This document shows, piece by piece, positions 20,388 through 30,825 of a stretch of DNA of 64,000 bases. How positions within the stretch are numbered: position 1 is the stretch's first letter; each line of letters begins with the position of its first letter. A program made the position numbers and the translations under genes. Under the pieces are notes generated by a model. It did not search any database and was not told the origin of the DNA. It saw nothing but the letters and a program-made list of their open reading frames with translations. The stretch is taken from assembly GCF_000150955.2 (NCBI RefSeq), contig NC_011672.1, positions 310,001 through 374,000 of the forward strand. The letters run 5' to 3'. The DNA is from Phaeodactylum tricornutum CCAP 1055/1 (Eukaryota > Bacillariophyta > Bacillariophyceae > Surirellales > Neidiaceae).

Positions 20388-21635
20388 ATGGTGAGTCAAA
20401 GAGAAGAAGCAGGGCATTGGTGTACAGCTCGCGGAACCTTGTGGAGCGTGATCGCCTTTTTACCATTCGCCGTTGGGACTGTGTTCCTTTCTCACTCTTG
20501 TACCCGGCAATTACCTTTTTCACGTCAGTCCAATACCCGCCAAACCCTTACCCAACGGTGTTTAAATATGCTTGCCATTGTATTGCGCCTCCTGCTGTAT
20601 CCTTTGCGTTGGCTGATTGCCTGGATTTTTGCCGGCACGGACGAATTCGACGGTCTTTCCGATGCCGTCACCGCCAAGGCCGCGCAGCAGTTCGTCACGT
20701 ATCTACAAACTATGGCGAAGCAGAACACTACCGGAGTACCGGGAAATAATCGAACGCTCGCGGACGCGTGGGTATCGACCGGCTTTCAAGCCGCCAAGGA
20801 GCAAGCCTTGGCTACTCATTCGCTCGTCCTCGTGTACCTGCATTCCCCGCTCCACCGCGAATCGGACCGATTTTGTCGGGACGTGCTGTGCCACCCATTG
20901 ATGCGGCGATTTTTGTCCCAACCGCACGTACTCGCCCTGGGCGTCAGTATCCACACGGCGCAGGGAGCGCACTTGGCGACCACTTTGCAGGCCACGGCGT
21001 ATCCGCTGTTGGCGCTGCTGCAACCGCAGTCGGCCACCGCCCTGCACATGCTGTTGCGCGCCGAAGGCGCGGCCGTGACGCGCATGTCGGCCGAATCGCT
21101 CTCGCCCTATCTGCAGGTGGCTTGGCAACGGCAACAGCACATGGCGGCGGAATTAGAAACACGGCGGTTGCTGCGGGAACAAGAACAGGAACTGCGGCGA
21201 CAGCAGGACGAGGAGTACCAACAGACACTCTTGGCCGACCAGGAACGGGAGCGAATACGTCGGGAAGAGCAAGACGAAATCCTACAAACACAACGAGAGG
21301 AAGAGTTGCGGCAGCAGCGGGAAGTGGAACAAACGGAGCAGGCCTTGGCGAGTGCCAAGGCACAGCTTGGCCCTGAACCAGAATCAGGAGGTGCCGTGAT
21401 TCGGTTTGTGCTGCCGAGCGGAGCAAAACTAAATCGGCGATTTGCTTCCGACGAGACTATTGCAACGCTCAAAGCATTTTTGAAGGTACATTTTCACGAC
21501 AGCAATGTGGGGATTGAGCGGGTGGCACTGTCGACCAACTTTCCACGGAAAACGTACGAAGACGATAGTGTTACGTTAGCAGAGGCAGACCTTACACCCC
21601 AAGCGGTTCTAATGGTCCAAGATTTGGATGCGTAA
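20388..21635 (+). CDS. UBX-domain protein, FAF2/UBXD8-like ERAD factor
   Basis: 415 aa with no intron. Order: two hydrophobic stretches (residues 18-35 and about 62-82, LAIVLRLLLYPLRWLIAWIFAG), the second matching the membrane hairpin of UBXD8/Ubx2; a UAS thioredoxin-like domain (about 120-240, LVLVYLHSPLHRESDRFCRDVL); a long Gln/Glu/Arg coiled coil (about 245-325); and a C-terminal UBX domain (VIRFVLPSGAKLNRRF) with the p97-binding loop NFPRKTY. These proteins recruit Cdc48/p97 to ER or lipid-droplet membranes for extraction of ubiquitylated proteins. No N-terminal UBA domain is seen, unlike animal FAF2. Start at 20388 is the first ATG; an internal M61 directly before the hairpin is possible. 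UFD1, another p97 partner, lies at 58470-59839. Confidence 0.85.
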   Translation: MVSQREEAGHWCTARGTLWSVIAFLPFAVGTVFLSHSCTRQLPFSRQSNTRQTLTQRCLNMLAIVLRLLLYPLRWLIAWIFAGTDEFDGLSDAVTAKAAQQFVTYLQTMAKQNTTGVPGNNRTLADAWVSTGFQAAKEQALATHSLVLVYLHSPLHRESDRFCRDVLCHPLMRRFLSQPHVLALGVSIHTAQGAHLATTLQATAYPLLALLQPQSATALHMLLRAEGAAVTRMSAESLSPYLQVAWQRQQHMAAELETRRLLREQEQELRRQQDEEYQQTLLADQERERIRREEQDEILQTQREEELRQQREVEQTEQALASAKAQLGPEPESGGAVIRFVLPSGAKLNRRFASDETIATLKAFLKVHFHDSNVGIERVALSTNFPRKTYEDDSVTLAEADLTPQAVLMVQDLDA

Positions 21636-21945
21636 GTGTTTCTGTCTTCCAATGATTTTCTAACGTCCATACGAGCCAGAACAGTAAAGTAAAGTAGCAA
21701 ATTCTACAGTCAGCGTTTCGCTGTATGCATGTCGCACTTCCTAGAACTCTACTAGCTAGTTGCTCTCCTTGACGTTTTCCGGAAAAGCAACCTGCGATGG
21801 TGTTGTGTACCAGGTGATTCCATTGCCCGTATTCCGGGATGACGCTTGACTATTGATTACTGCAAAACCACAATCTTGTCTGTCTCTTGACTACTATAGT
21901 GATTGTATAAAGACCCGACACTGTTCTCACGGCTGAATATATGCC

Positions 21946-22722
21946 ATGGAGTACCTTTCGGTGTCTATCCACGGTGTGGCAGGAGCAGCAGCTACCGTTG
22001 TATTGACGACTTTGGAAGATTGCGTGTTTCTGGTTCCGTTCGTCGTTCAAGCGACGAGTTCTGCCGTTGCCTGGATCCACGCATCTATTTTTGTCGGTAC
22101 ATTTACCCTTCTGGCTTGCATCATCAGCACGGCCACCGTCGTGCTGGGGAATACCGTATTGGAATTTGTCGAAGCTCGCGATATATTCTTAGTGGCTGTA
22201 TCGGCTGTATTGTGTTGGACTTTGGCAGCCTTCCTGTTCTGGTGGTCGTGGCAAAAATCACGGACGCGCAATGGCCGAGAAGTCACAGAGCCAGAATCCG
22301 TTGCTATCCAGTCGAAACGTGATGAATTCTATGGAACGTATGTTCAAAGCAGCACCTTGGAGGCTATTGAAGAAGAGATGGAAGAGAACAACTACAGTGC
22401 AGGGGACGAGCTTGAGAATTCGTTTCGAACGAATACACTAAGACCGTGGATGTTGGGATCCCTCGTAGTCTTAGGGAGTTTAGATGAGGTATCCTACTTT
22501 CCCGCACTAATACTGGGTGACGTGTTTACAGCAGCCGAATTATGCTTGGGAACCTTTTTGGCGTCATTGTTCATGTTAACGGTCGTGATGGTATTTCTAT
22601 CCCAGTGTCAGCCGATTTTAGATTTTGTGGATAAGATACCACTGTACGCGGTTGTGGCTGTCTTTGCCGCGATAGTGACCACTGAATTGGTGTGGAGCTT
22701 AGTCAACGAAAAGGCAAAATAG
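21946..22722 (+). CDS. two-repeat integral membrane protein, LysE/CadD-like (family uncertain)
   Basis: 258 aa with no intron. Three spans occur in each half, separated by an acidic loop (residues about 105-160, EAIEEEMEENN). Each half begins with a related acidic motif in a membrane segment: LTTLEDCVFLVPF near residue 20 and LGSLDEVSYFPALILGD near 175. Such internal duplication with paired acidic residues is seen in CadD, TMEM165/GDT1 and other LysE-superfamily cation transporters, and the pattern fits CadD best, but the identity is weak and I would not name a substrate. Ends 29 bp before the convergent DnaJ gene. Confidence 0.6.
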   Translation: MEYLSVSIHGVAGAAATVVLTTLEDCVFLVPFVVQATSSAVAWIHASIFVGTFTLLACIISTATVVLGNTVLEFVEARDIFLVAVSAVLCWTLAAFLFWWSWQKSRTRNGREVTEPESVAIQSKRDEFYGTYVQSSTLEAIEEEMEENNYSAGDELENSFRTNTLRPWMLGSLVVLGSLDEVSYFPALILGDVFTAAELCLGTFLASLFMLTVVMVFLSQCQPILDFVDKIPLYAVVAVFAAIVTTELVWSLVNEKAK

Positions 22723-22751
22723 TGTCATTTTGAATACAGATTCCACGACTT

Positions 22752-24416
22752 CTACATTTGCTGACACTGCGTGTTCCCGTCATCGTGGTCTCCACCGGGT
22801 TGTTGTCCAAAGAAAGGATTGGAACCGGTCGACGATGAGGACCAGTAAAAGCGTCGACTTCCTGGGCCAAACCGCGAAAATCCTTCGTCGTCATCATTCA
22901 CGGATTCATCGTGACTATGTGGTGGTGAAGACGGCATGGGCCGTCCGCTGGCAACGCCAAACTCGGCGGCAGCGGCACTTTCTAGAACGCTCGTGGTCTC
23001 GTCGTCCAAGTTGGGAACCTTGTTCGGCGACGTTGCTTTTCCTTCCAATTTATTCAACAGGCGGCTCAGTTCATCACGTTCTTCGCTTGTTAGAGAATTT
23101 GCTTGACTCTTGCGGGGCTTGGGCGTTTCAATTTCGTATTGAACGTACAAGTCGCCAAAAGACGTGCATTGGGCGTCTTTGGGCATGCCCCGTCCCCGGA
23201 GTACTTGTACATCCCCCGACCGAATCAAATTTGGCGTTTTATGTTCGCCGCTGGACGTTTGTGCCGATTGAATGGTCACCATGCGGCCGTCCAAATGTCG
23301 AAAGGTGCGTGTCATGCCGCAAATTGACTCTTGCAACGAAATTTTTACCATCATGGCGAGATCGTGGCCCTCACGGGTAAAAACCGAATGTTGTCGCTGT
23401 TGCAGCAAGAACACCAAGTCACCAGGAGTATCGTCCTGATCGAAATCCATTTCGCCAGAGAGCACGATGGATTGTCCATCCAAGGCGCCGCGGGGGACGT
23501 CAATTTGTACAGATTTGGCCTGTTTAGCGCTCGCGCCCTGATATCGAGATCGCGAGAACGGACTGGCGTCCGGAGGGTTGATCCTAACGGTGCGCGACAT
23601 TCCGCGATACAGATCTTCCAAGGTCACTTCCAGTTGATATCGTACCGTTCGGTTACGTCGTGATGTTGGGAAGTAAGGGTTGCCGCTGCTTGTCCCAGAC
23701 GTGCGGGACCCGGCACCGAAAAAGGAACGGAAAAGGTCCTCGGCACCGGCAAAGCCTGCAAAGGTGCTGCCTCCTCCGGTGACTCCTTGTTCCACACCTT
23801 TTTCTCCAAAACGATCGTACAGCTGTTTTTTGGTATCGTCGGACAAGACTTCGTAGGCTTTGGCAACCTTGTCAAAGGCACGTCGGTCTCCCCCCGTCTT
23901 GTCCGGATGCGTTAGCAAGGCACGTCTACGGTAAGCCTTCTTGATCAGGGCCGGGTTGCTCTGGGCATCCTTACGAGAAGCAATACCTAGAACTTTGTAA
24001 TAATCGGCCTCGTTCAAGATTTCGGATACGATGGGTGGCGCTTCGGACTCCGTCTTTTGCCGTGGAGGAGGAACGGACGCCGATGAGGAAGCCGCAGCAG
24101 TCGGCTCGTCGTGTTGGACGGGTTCCGTCGTGGCCTCGGACGCCTTCGGTTCCGTTGGTTTACCCTTACGTTCCGTGTCGTTCGAAATTGGTTCGCTCTT
24201 TGGTATTTCCGAGCGCCGTCTACGGAATTTGCGTTTTCGGGAGGAATCGTCCGACGACTTGCCGGCGCCTCCGCGTGGAATCGCGAGTAGCACCGCGGTG
24301 ATCGGTGGAGAGGGAGGAAACGACGCACGAAGCTCGGAGTGGTCGTAACCGCAACGTGGTGGTAGGCCGGGACGTCCTCCCACGGTCACGACGGCACGGG
24401 TGGCCGCACACAACAT
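22752..24416 (-). CDS. DnaJ/Hsp40 co-chaperone, type II
   Basis: 554 aa with no intron. The J domain begins at about residue 137 (ADYYKVLGIASRKDAQSNPALIKKAY) with an intact HPD (LLTHPDKTGGD). A Gly/Phe-rich linker follows (GGGSTFAGFAGAEDLF), then DnaJ C-terminal substrate domains (LEVTLEDLYRGMSRTVRI, DVPRGALDGQSIVL, RGRGMP). No CxxCxGxG zinc fingers are present, so this is type II. The first 130 residues are basic then Ser/Pro/Glu-rich with ITAVLLAIPRGG near 38-50; it may be a targeting leader (ER or plastid), but no clean signal peptide is seen. The C-terminus has an extra 90-residue acidic/Ser tail. It should stimulate an Hsp70 ATPase and deliver clients; the compartment is unresolved. Confidence 0.85.
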   Translation of the reverse strand: MLCAATRAVVTVGGRPGLPPRCGYDHSELRASFPPSPPITAVLLAIPRGGAGKSSDDSSRKRKFRRRRSEIPKSEPISNDTERKGKPTEPKASEATTEPVQHDEPTAAASSSASVPPPRQKTESEAPPIVSEILNEADYYKVLGIASRKDAQSNPALIKKAYRRRALLTHPDKTGGDRRAFDKVAKAYEVLSDDTKKQLYDRFGEKGVEQGVTGGGSTFAGFAGAEDLFRSFFGAGSRTSGTSSGNPYFPTSRRNRTVRYQLEVTLEDLYRGMSRTVRINPPDASPFSRSRYQGASAKQAKSVQIDVPRGALDGQSIVLSGEMDFDQDDTPGDLVFLLQQRQHSVFTREGHDLAMMVKISLQESICGMTRTFRHLDGRMVTIQSAQTSSGEHKTPNLIRSGDVQVLRGRGMPKDAQCTSFGDLYVQYEIETPKPRKSQANSLTSEERDELSRLLNKLEGKATSPNKVPNLDDETTSVLESAAAAEFGVASGRPMPSSPPHSHDESVNDDDEGFSRFGPGSRRFYWSSSSTGSNPFFGQQPGGDHDDGNTQCQQM

Positions 24417-24926
24417 CCAAGCCTGGTCGTTGTCGTCAAAATAAAGAGGTCGTCGGCTTTGGGGGAAGGTTTTGGAATGGTAATAGTAAGAGTAAAACCC
24501 TCCCGGAAGTTGGTCAGGGACTCTGACTAACTACCACAGTAACAGAAAAGACCAGACGATCGATCCAACCCCTTTTTGCTTTGTGGGACGGACGCATCAC
24601 GTACGCCCTAGGCTGCGCAACATGCGCCGTCGGTCGCGTGAACGCCCAGAACGACGACGTTGGGAAGCATCGTGCAATCCCACTTGTCGGATTGGTGACT
24701 GAAAATTCGAACCCGGCCGATGTTCAATAGTAGGGTAGGGTTTTGCGGGGGGTGATGTGCCGTGATTCATTGTCACTGTCAACCCCTTTTCTCACACCGG
24801 ATTTTGTCCCTTTCCCCATTTCGTATAGGTAGGTCCCAGTGATGCGTACACACACTGCTATCCCAAGTCCAATCTTAATGTAGCCTCACCGACTGGTAAA
24901 TATACACCAGCAAGTGTCTGGTCTCC
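24417..24926. other. divergent promoter region, no gene seen
   Basis: Lies between DnaJ and the zinc-finger/LRR gene. A TTCGAACCC-like element near 24707 resembles a tRNA T-loop on the minus strand, but no matching stems were found. Confidence 0.5.
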
Positions 24927-27900
24927 ATGATGCAAGAGAACGTTGGCGGTTCGGATGGCAACAAGCGCCGCCGGCGGGTTTGGATCGCCCAGGAAGAGCT
25001 CCATTCGCTCGCTGCCTATACGGACGCAACGGATCGACGTCTGGAGCAGACAGAGATGAGTTTACGAAAGGAAGTTACGCAAAGATTGGTGCTGCAGAAA
25101 CGCCTCCGTGATGCCGAATTGAATCGGCAACACTTGCTGGCGGTCCAAACCCAACAAGAAATACTGCGCGACGCATTGGCCGACTCGGTAGCGCAATTGG
25201 CGAAAAAAGTACTGGTGGAGGAGTCGCCCTCCAACGTGACAGAGTCCGACGGAGGGGCGGACGATCTCGTGCGAATAATTCATACGGCAGGAGATAGGAC
25301 TCCGCCTTCTGACGTACATGGAACAGGCAGTGCGGACGAGATTGCTCCACACTCGCCACGGGATGCAGCAAGGACGGCACGCGATGAACCAGAGATCTGG
25401 CCGGACAACAACGATACCAACAACAACAACGGCGTGACGGTGTACACTATTACGGAGGCACGGCCACGCGGTACGGTACATATTGACGCGTATCCTCGCC
25501 ATCACGAAACGACCACATCGCACGGGCACCGTAAATGCGGAACCCCCCGAGTCTCCTGCTTTATTCCGTGCCTGGCATCGCCAAACGCGGTGGCGCGAAT
25601 ACTCGCCGTTTCAACGAGAGAGGTCTTTGCTTTAGATGCTGTCATGCGCGACGCCGGTCATCGTCGTCAGCTACTACGGTGGACGGCACTGGACTTTGGA
25701 CTGTGGAGCTCGAATACCGAATCTTCCAAGGATGGGTCCGGGGCGAAAAATGGTAACGGCGATCTCCGTAGAGATGCTTCGCCGAAACGACTTGACCCAC
25801 ATCTTCCGCTTTGCCCCTACGAATTGGCAGGAGAGTGTGCCGATCCTTTTTGCTCCTATCAACACATCACCCCGCGGTCGAGTATAGCAAACGTGATGCC
25901 GCGCGAGTTTTTGCCTCTACCAACCATTACAATCTCCAAAAAAGTGGGCATTTTGTCCGATCGGAGGCCTCATGATCAAAGCGAGGCAACTAGGAAATAC
26001 GCGGCAAAAGTTCGAACGAATGCGGTCGACTCGGAAGATGGATATATTCCGTTACCACAACCAGCCAAGCCCCCAATTGCTGCGGCTCCGCAAGATAGTA
26101 GTTGCAAAAACGAACATTTAGGCTGCCTTGCATGGTGGGATACCTCTGGTATCATTTCCAACTTTATGCAATGCCCTCATCCTTTCTCTCAAATACGCGA
26201 GATCTTTTCGTTTGATACTGATGAAGTGAGATTTCTTATTGAAGACTCGGATCGCATTCCTTCCGCTCTTTACATATGGCTGGGTAAAGTTTCGGGAATA
26301 TGCGCTCTTTCAACCCATGCCGGGCGCTTTGATGTCGCATGTTCGCTACTGCAGGACATCAATCGGAGGTTGCGAGCAAAACAGCAGGAAACACAGGAAA
26401 CTGCCCCTAACAAATCTCCGATGGTACTGACGAGGTCGAGGATTGCGGTGGGTATAACGACTTGTTTTAGTCGCCTTTTGGAAAAGTCTTTTCTATACGA
26501 TTCCAATCCCGGGGACGACATTTTTTTGTTTGCGTTTCAAACGCAATTGAAGATTTCTCTTGTTTCTGCCTATCTCCATAGTCTCTACACACAGGAGATC
26601 GATCCGACATTTTCGTCAACACAAACACTCCATCACTTCGAAGAGATATGGGTTGGTTTGGAAGCTGCACTTACATCCGTACCGCCCGCTTATTGTGAGG
26701 TGATGGAATGGGAAAAGCTGCAGCAAGTACTCTTTTCCGCTTCAAGGGATGAGGACAGGGGGGAGAAGCCTCGGAAACCTAGGCAAAACGATATCAACCA
26801 CGGCACCGCTAGCCTATTCTTTTTGTCGTCAGGCGGAACTTTGGAGTGTTTGAGCCTGATTAATCGGGTTCAATTTTCATTGAACGCAATCGCTTCCCTT
26901 GACTCTCTGATGAACACTGCTCTTCGTTCTTCTTGGAGCGCGTTCAACCACTTGTTCGAAGACAAGAAATCAGGATCAAGCTCCTCTCGACACGATCTCC
27001 TATTTTTTTCGCAGATTGGATCCATTGTTCTCGCTTGTTTGCGTCGAGCTTCGACCGCTATCGAGTTGAGTGATACAGGATTTGCAAAGTCGCTGATGGA
27101 CTACATCGAACTGTACAATTTGACCGAGACAATTCTTTGCTGGCTTGAATCGATTCCGTCCACTGAGTCTTGGATCGATCTTCTCCTTGCACCGCTATTT
27201 GCGGCCAACATCGCTCTCGGCTGTAGGCTGCAGCAATACGATAAGATTTGTCGCCGGCTTCAAGATTTTTTGATGCATAGGCCAAGAAATGAAAGCTGTG
27301 CAGGGCTTTGTACATTTTCAGAGCTTTTGTGGTCCCAATATATTCAGCTTCACTTCACTTTACCCTATAACATAGCAATGGGTAACATGGACGGTCAAAA
27401 TGGACATTCATCACTGACGTGGGAGATTCCAATGGAGGTCAACAAATCTCATCAGGCCATGTGTCAGGTGTTATCATCTCGTGAAGTATCTCCCCATCAT
27501 GTGGTTGCACCTCACGATCAAACAATGGTTTACGAGGTGATACCTGTACTATCAAGTGAGTCAAAAATCTCCTCCGAACGGGAAGACAAATTTTCCGAGA
27601 ACGAGAAAGCGGAAGGCGGTCGGGTATTCACGTCGTCATGTAGTTCCTCAATCCGTGACTTCTACAACCTCGAACACGAGCCAATGTCCTTTGTGTTCCA
27701 CCGAGACAGTGCATGTATGGAAAATGGCGGTAGTCGGTTGTACCCAGGTATTCCACTTTCGATACCAACGGGTTTGCTTTTTGCCGGCTCATCACTGAAG
27801 AGTCTTTCTCTGAATGGTTTTGGGCTGGAGCGGCTACCTGATCATATGGATATGTATTTTCCGAAACTTACAGTACGTTCGCTGGAGTCGTCATTCGTTT

Positions 27901-28246
27901 TTAGCTATCCGATCTTTCTCACAATATTTGTTTGTCCAAGAGTCTTGAAATCAAGGAGAATTCGTTGGTCATTTTGCCCGAATCAATTTGCAACCTAACG
28001 CAACTAAGAGTTTTAAGGATCGACCGGAATATGCTAGGCTCTCTACCGTCAATATTTCAAATGGTCAGCCTCGTGGAGTTGACTGCTGCCAGGAACAAGC
28101 TGACGACCCTTCCGGCTTCGCTGGCTGAATGTCTGAACTTGCAAGTGTTGGATGTGAGTGGTAATCCTATCAATTGCGATTTGCTCTGGTTTGCAGCCAG
28201 ACTGAAGCATCTTCGAGTCCTCCATCCTATGTCGGAATTAGTATAA
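24927..28246 (+). CDS. ZFC3H1/Red1-type zinc-finger protein with C-terminal leucine-rich repeats
   Basis: Exon 1 (24927-27872) and exon 2 (27941-28246) join in phase 0 across a 68-bp intron (donor GTACGT, acceptor GTCCAAG), giving 1083 aa. The join makes FPKLTSLEIKENSLVILPES, a continuous leucine-rich repeat. Residues 28-75 form a coiled coil. Near residue 293, CPYELAGECADPFCSYQH matches the zf-C3H1 knuckle (C-C-C-H) of ZFC3H1/Red1, scaffolds that link nuclear exosome to MTR4 (PAXT/MTREC). Residues about 400-850 are helical, possibly HAT/TPR-like, as in ZFC3H1. The last 130 residues are four to five LRRs (SLSLNGFGLERLP, LRVLRIDRNMLGSLP, LVELTAARNKLTTLP, LQVLDVSGNP). Nuclear RNA decay is the likely role. 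An LRR tail is not part of ZFC3H1 as I know it. Confidence 0.75.
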
Positions 28247-28752
28247 TATAGGCATGTATAGCAGTATGTGAGTGTTGCGTTGTACTTCGCTCAATATTAG
28301 ATTCTAAATCAAATTGAGACGGGCGAAGACCAAGAAAGTCGCTCGTGTTTGTGGTAAATTTCGTTAAAACTTTTGCAGCGTGATCTCCCAAAGCGTTGTC
28401 AAGAATCCTGCCATTGGCGCACAATCCTGCTTTCGAAGCACTGCAGACTCCTTTTCGATCGGCCGCTGGCGAGATTACACAATAGCTAGTCTGGCCAAGT
28501 TCTTGGCAGTCGTTGTAACATCCGAAAAATTAGCAAGCCGTCAATACGGACTCAATCAATTCAAGATTTGTGATGAGTTATGTACAGTACTAGCCATTAG
28601 AATAGGTGGCCTTTCACAGAGACTTTCAGTCGACAGTAGGCCTCGCCATTCTGTCACGAAGAATTTTTCAATCGCCTGCGTCCTGTAGACATTCACCTCT
28701 CCGATTCTTTTCGCATCGAAGTGTGCAGAAACGTGGTCGCAAAGATCTTCTC
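28247..28752. other. spacer, nothing firm
   Basis: An open frame 28380-28688 (+) has no recognisable domain. Otherwise featureless 3' sequence of two convergent genes. Confidence 0.4.
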
Positions 28753-29088
28753 TCAGGGAGCGACTGGAAAGAGTAGCGTGGTAGGTAGTGTCCCCAAAGC
28801 CCAGGCGGTACCTAGCATCGCATAAGCTGCCTCGTGTCGATCTAGGATTGGATCATCTTCTTCAAGGTTCGCGCAAGGGTCGCAGTCCTGTTTTCCGATG
28901 GGTTCAAAGGTTGCAAAAAGACGGGCGGTCATTCGATCTTGTAGAGCGATCGAAATGTCTGAACGGGTATTAGGAGGGGCCGTGAAACTGAGGACCCATC
29001 GGCAAGAATTGCTGTGGCTTGCTACAAAAGCAAGCCAAAATACGATTTGCCTTGGTATCACCTGCGTCTTACTACACAAGAACGCCAT
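28753..29088 (-). CDS. possible small plastid-targeted protein
   Basis: 111 aa from a real ATG at 29088. The leader (QIVFWLAFVASHSNSCRW) is hydrophobic and followed by VLSFTAPP, which resembles the signal-peptide/transit-peptide boundary (ASA-FAP type) of diatom plastid proteins. The rest has a Cys pair (KQDCDPC), an acidic patch (LEEDDPILDRHE) and a hydrophobic run (AAYAMLGTAWALGTLPTTLLF) that could be one membrane span. Family not recognised. It may be a chance frame, since both flanks are repeat-like spacer. Confidence 0.35.
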   Translation of the reverse strand: MAFLCSKTQVIPRQIVFWLAFVASHSNSCRWVLSFTAPPNTRSDISIALQDRMTARLFATFEPIGKQDCDPCANLEEDDPILDRHEAAYAMLGTAWALGTLPTTLLFPVAP

Positions 29089-29679
29089 GTATGCAGTCTT
29101 TTTCTTTTTTTAAGCAGACCTGTACCTTGTATTGCTGTAGTGCGAGCAAATGAATGATAAATTGTCCCGTTCGTTGGTTCGACAGGAGAAAATGAAAGTA
29201 TGGTACCGTCTCGAAATCTAAAAACTAGCTCTAAAACCAGCTCGGTCGGTCGTATGCGACACCATATTTCTTAAAATCGTTAAAAGACACATGCAATATA
29301 GAGAGATTTGGTAAGTTTTACAGTTTTACGGGTGGTGTCGAGATAAAGGGGTTCGAACGATTAAAATAGAGGAAAACCGCTATTTCGGCCTCTGCGACAT
29401 GAAGAAATCGCTATTTCGGCCGAATCTGAAAATCTTTAATTACTTTTGATTGAGCGCGAAACGGCTTGTAAGTAAAACTAGCATTTAAAAAATAATCCAA
29501 TGTTTGGTGTATGCTCTGTCTATGATACAGCGGAGGTATCGCGCTGGCATGGATGAGCTGCTTCCAACCCGTCAAGCTTCAATGAATCTATTTCACAGCA
29601 GTTGACTGTGAACACTTTACCCCAAGCATACAGAAAACAAACTGTTGCCTTTTTCTCATTAAAATACACCACGTGACTG
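29089..29679. other. AT-rich spacer with short repeats
   Basis: No gene seen. The word CGCTATTTCGGCC occurs twice, 29378-29390 and 29409-29421. GACTGTGA occurs at 29604 and 29675. Confidence 0.5.
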
Positions 29680-30445
29680 TGAAATAGTAGAAAACCCCTA
29701 CGTGAAGCACTAAGTGTGGGGTTCATATCCCTAACTGTAAGTCTACTGGACAAGTCTATGATTGTTGAAAACTCCGGTTTCTTCTGATCTTTTGACTGTC
29801 TGAGTGACTAGTCGACAACAGAGACGTAATAAATAGATTCTCTCTTATTTCTCCTTTACGTTTGATCTACTCTTTCACACTGCTCTAGTGCTTGTTGTTG
29901 TGATCTTTATTTTACTTTTCACTAGTTCTGTTTCCTCTCAAACCTCGCTGTTTGATCGCTAATCCTTCGCTATTTCATCGCTTACTCCGATGGTTACTTC
30001 CAACTCTTCTCTATGTCTTACTTTCAATCCGTTGGCTTGTTTCATAGGATGATCATATCCCAAAATCCATCGAACATATAATTTAGCTCGAGATGAGAGC
30101 TCGCTCTTTTTCAAATCTCTTTGTGTGACATGTCCCATTCTGCCGGACATGTCCCACTTGACTGCCAAACTTGACATATGATTCTATATTTTTACACCTT
30201 TGATCACGTACGAAAGCAAGTAGGATCCTTCGGGTCCTTAGGCACGATGCTAGCCCGTTATCGTCGCAGCTTCCACTTAGAAAACCCCGAAGTCAAGCAT
30301 TCACTGTCATGGGGTTTTTTATCCCTAAGTATAAGTCTACTGGGCTAAGTAGTCTGTAAGTTTCATCTTTACGCCTTTTGTCAGACTACGAAAGTAAATA
30401 CAATCCTTTGGTTCCTTAGGCACGATTTTGGCCCTTGACAGGTTC
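29680..30445. repeat. two imperfect tandem copies of a roughly 170-bp unit, the first split by an insertion
   Basis: Copy 1 is 29688-29762 continued at 30182-30262; copy 2 is 30277-30440. Shared landmarks are GAAAACCCC, ATCCCTAA, TAAGTCTACTGG, TACGAAAG and CCTTAGGCACGAT. Skipping the insert at 29763-30181 makes copy 1 line up with copy 2 throughout. Origin unknown. Confidence 0.7.
29763..30175. mobile_element. solo LTR (fossil of an LTR retrotransposon)
   Basis: A 413-bp insert beginning TGTTGAAAAC and ending ACTTGACA, flanked on both sides by TATGAT (29757-29762 and 30176-30181) as target-site duplication. TG...CA ends, a pyrimidine-rich interior and no coding region fit a solo LTR left after recombination of a full element, probably Copia-like as is common in diatoms. 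The flanking duplication is still perfect, so it is not very old; no partner LTR lies in the window. The class is inferred from structure only. Confidence 0.6.
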
Positions 30446-30530
30446 CTAGTAGTGATTTGGTAAATACACGAGGCAGTCCGGAACAAAACAAGGATTTCGC
30501 TTGCTGTGGTGAAATTGCACTAAGACAGCG

Positions 30531-30740
30531 ACCAATCTGACAGAAATTACCTCCATCGATTCCTCTTTCGTATGAAACAGATGCTTGTGAGAGGGTTTTG
30601 CACTGCGATCCGAGTACGAAAGTAGCTTGATTAAACCAACCGAAACAATCTCCATCAATTCCTCTTTCGTATGAAAACCAATGCTCATGAGAGACATAGC
30701 CCAGGATGAACGAAGTACAAAAAAGTGATATTTGCCTTCG
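30531..30740. repeat. two imperfect tandem copies of a roughly 100-bp unit
   Basis: Copies near 30533-30628 and 30636-30725 share TTCCTCTTTCGTATGAAA, CTCCATC, TGAGAG and GTAC(G/A)AAA. Read on the minus strand both copies give the peptide YERGIDG in different surroundings, but no gene model uses it convincingly. Confidence 0.6.
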
Positions 30741-30825
30741 ACGAATTTCTGAACAGACCCCATCTTTCCGGGTAGCGTAACTCGCATAGGATGGACAAGA
30801 GCACCGTTGAGCTGCACCCAGCTGT

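Noticed and set aside
24690-24720. possible tRNA T-loop (TTCGAACCC)
   Set aside because: No acceptor, D or anticodon stems can be drawn around it on either strand.
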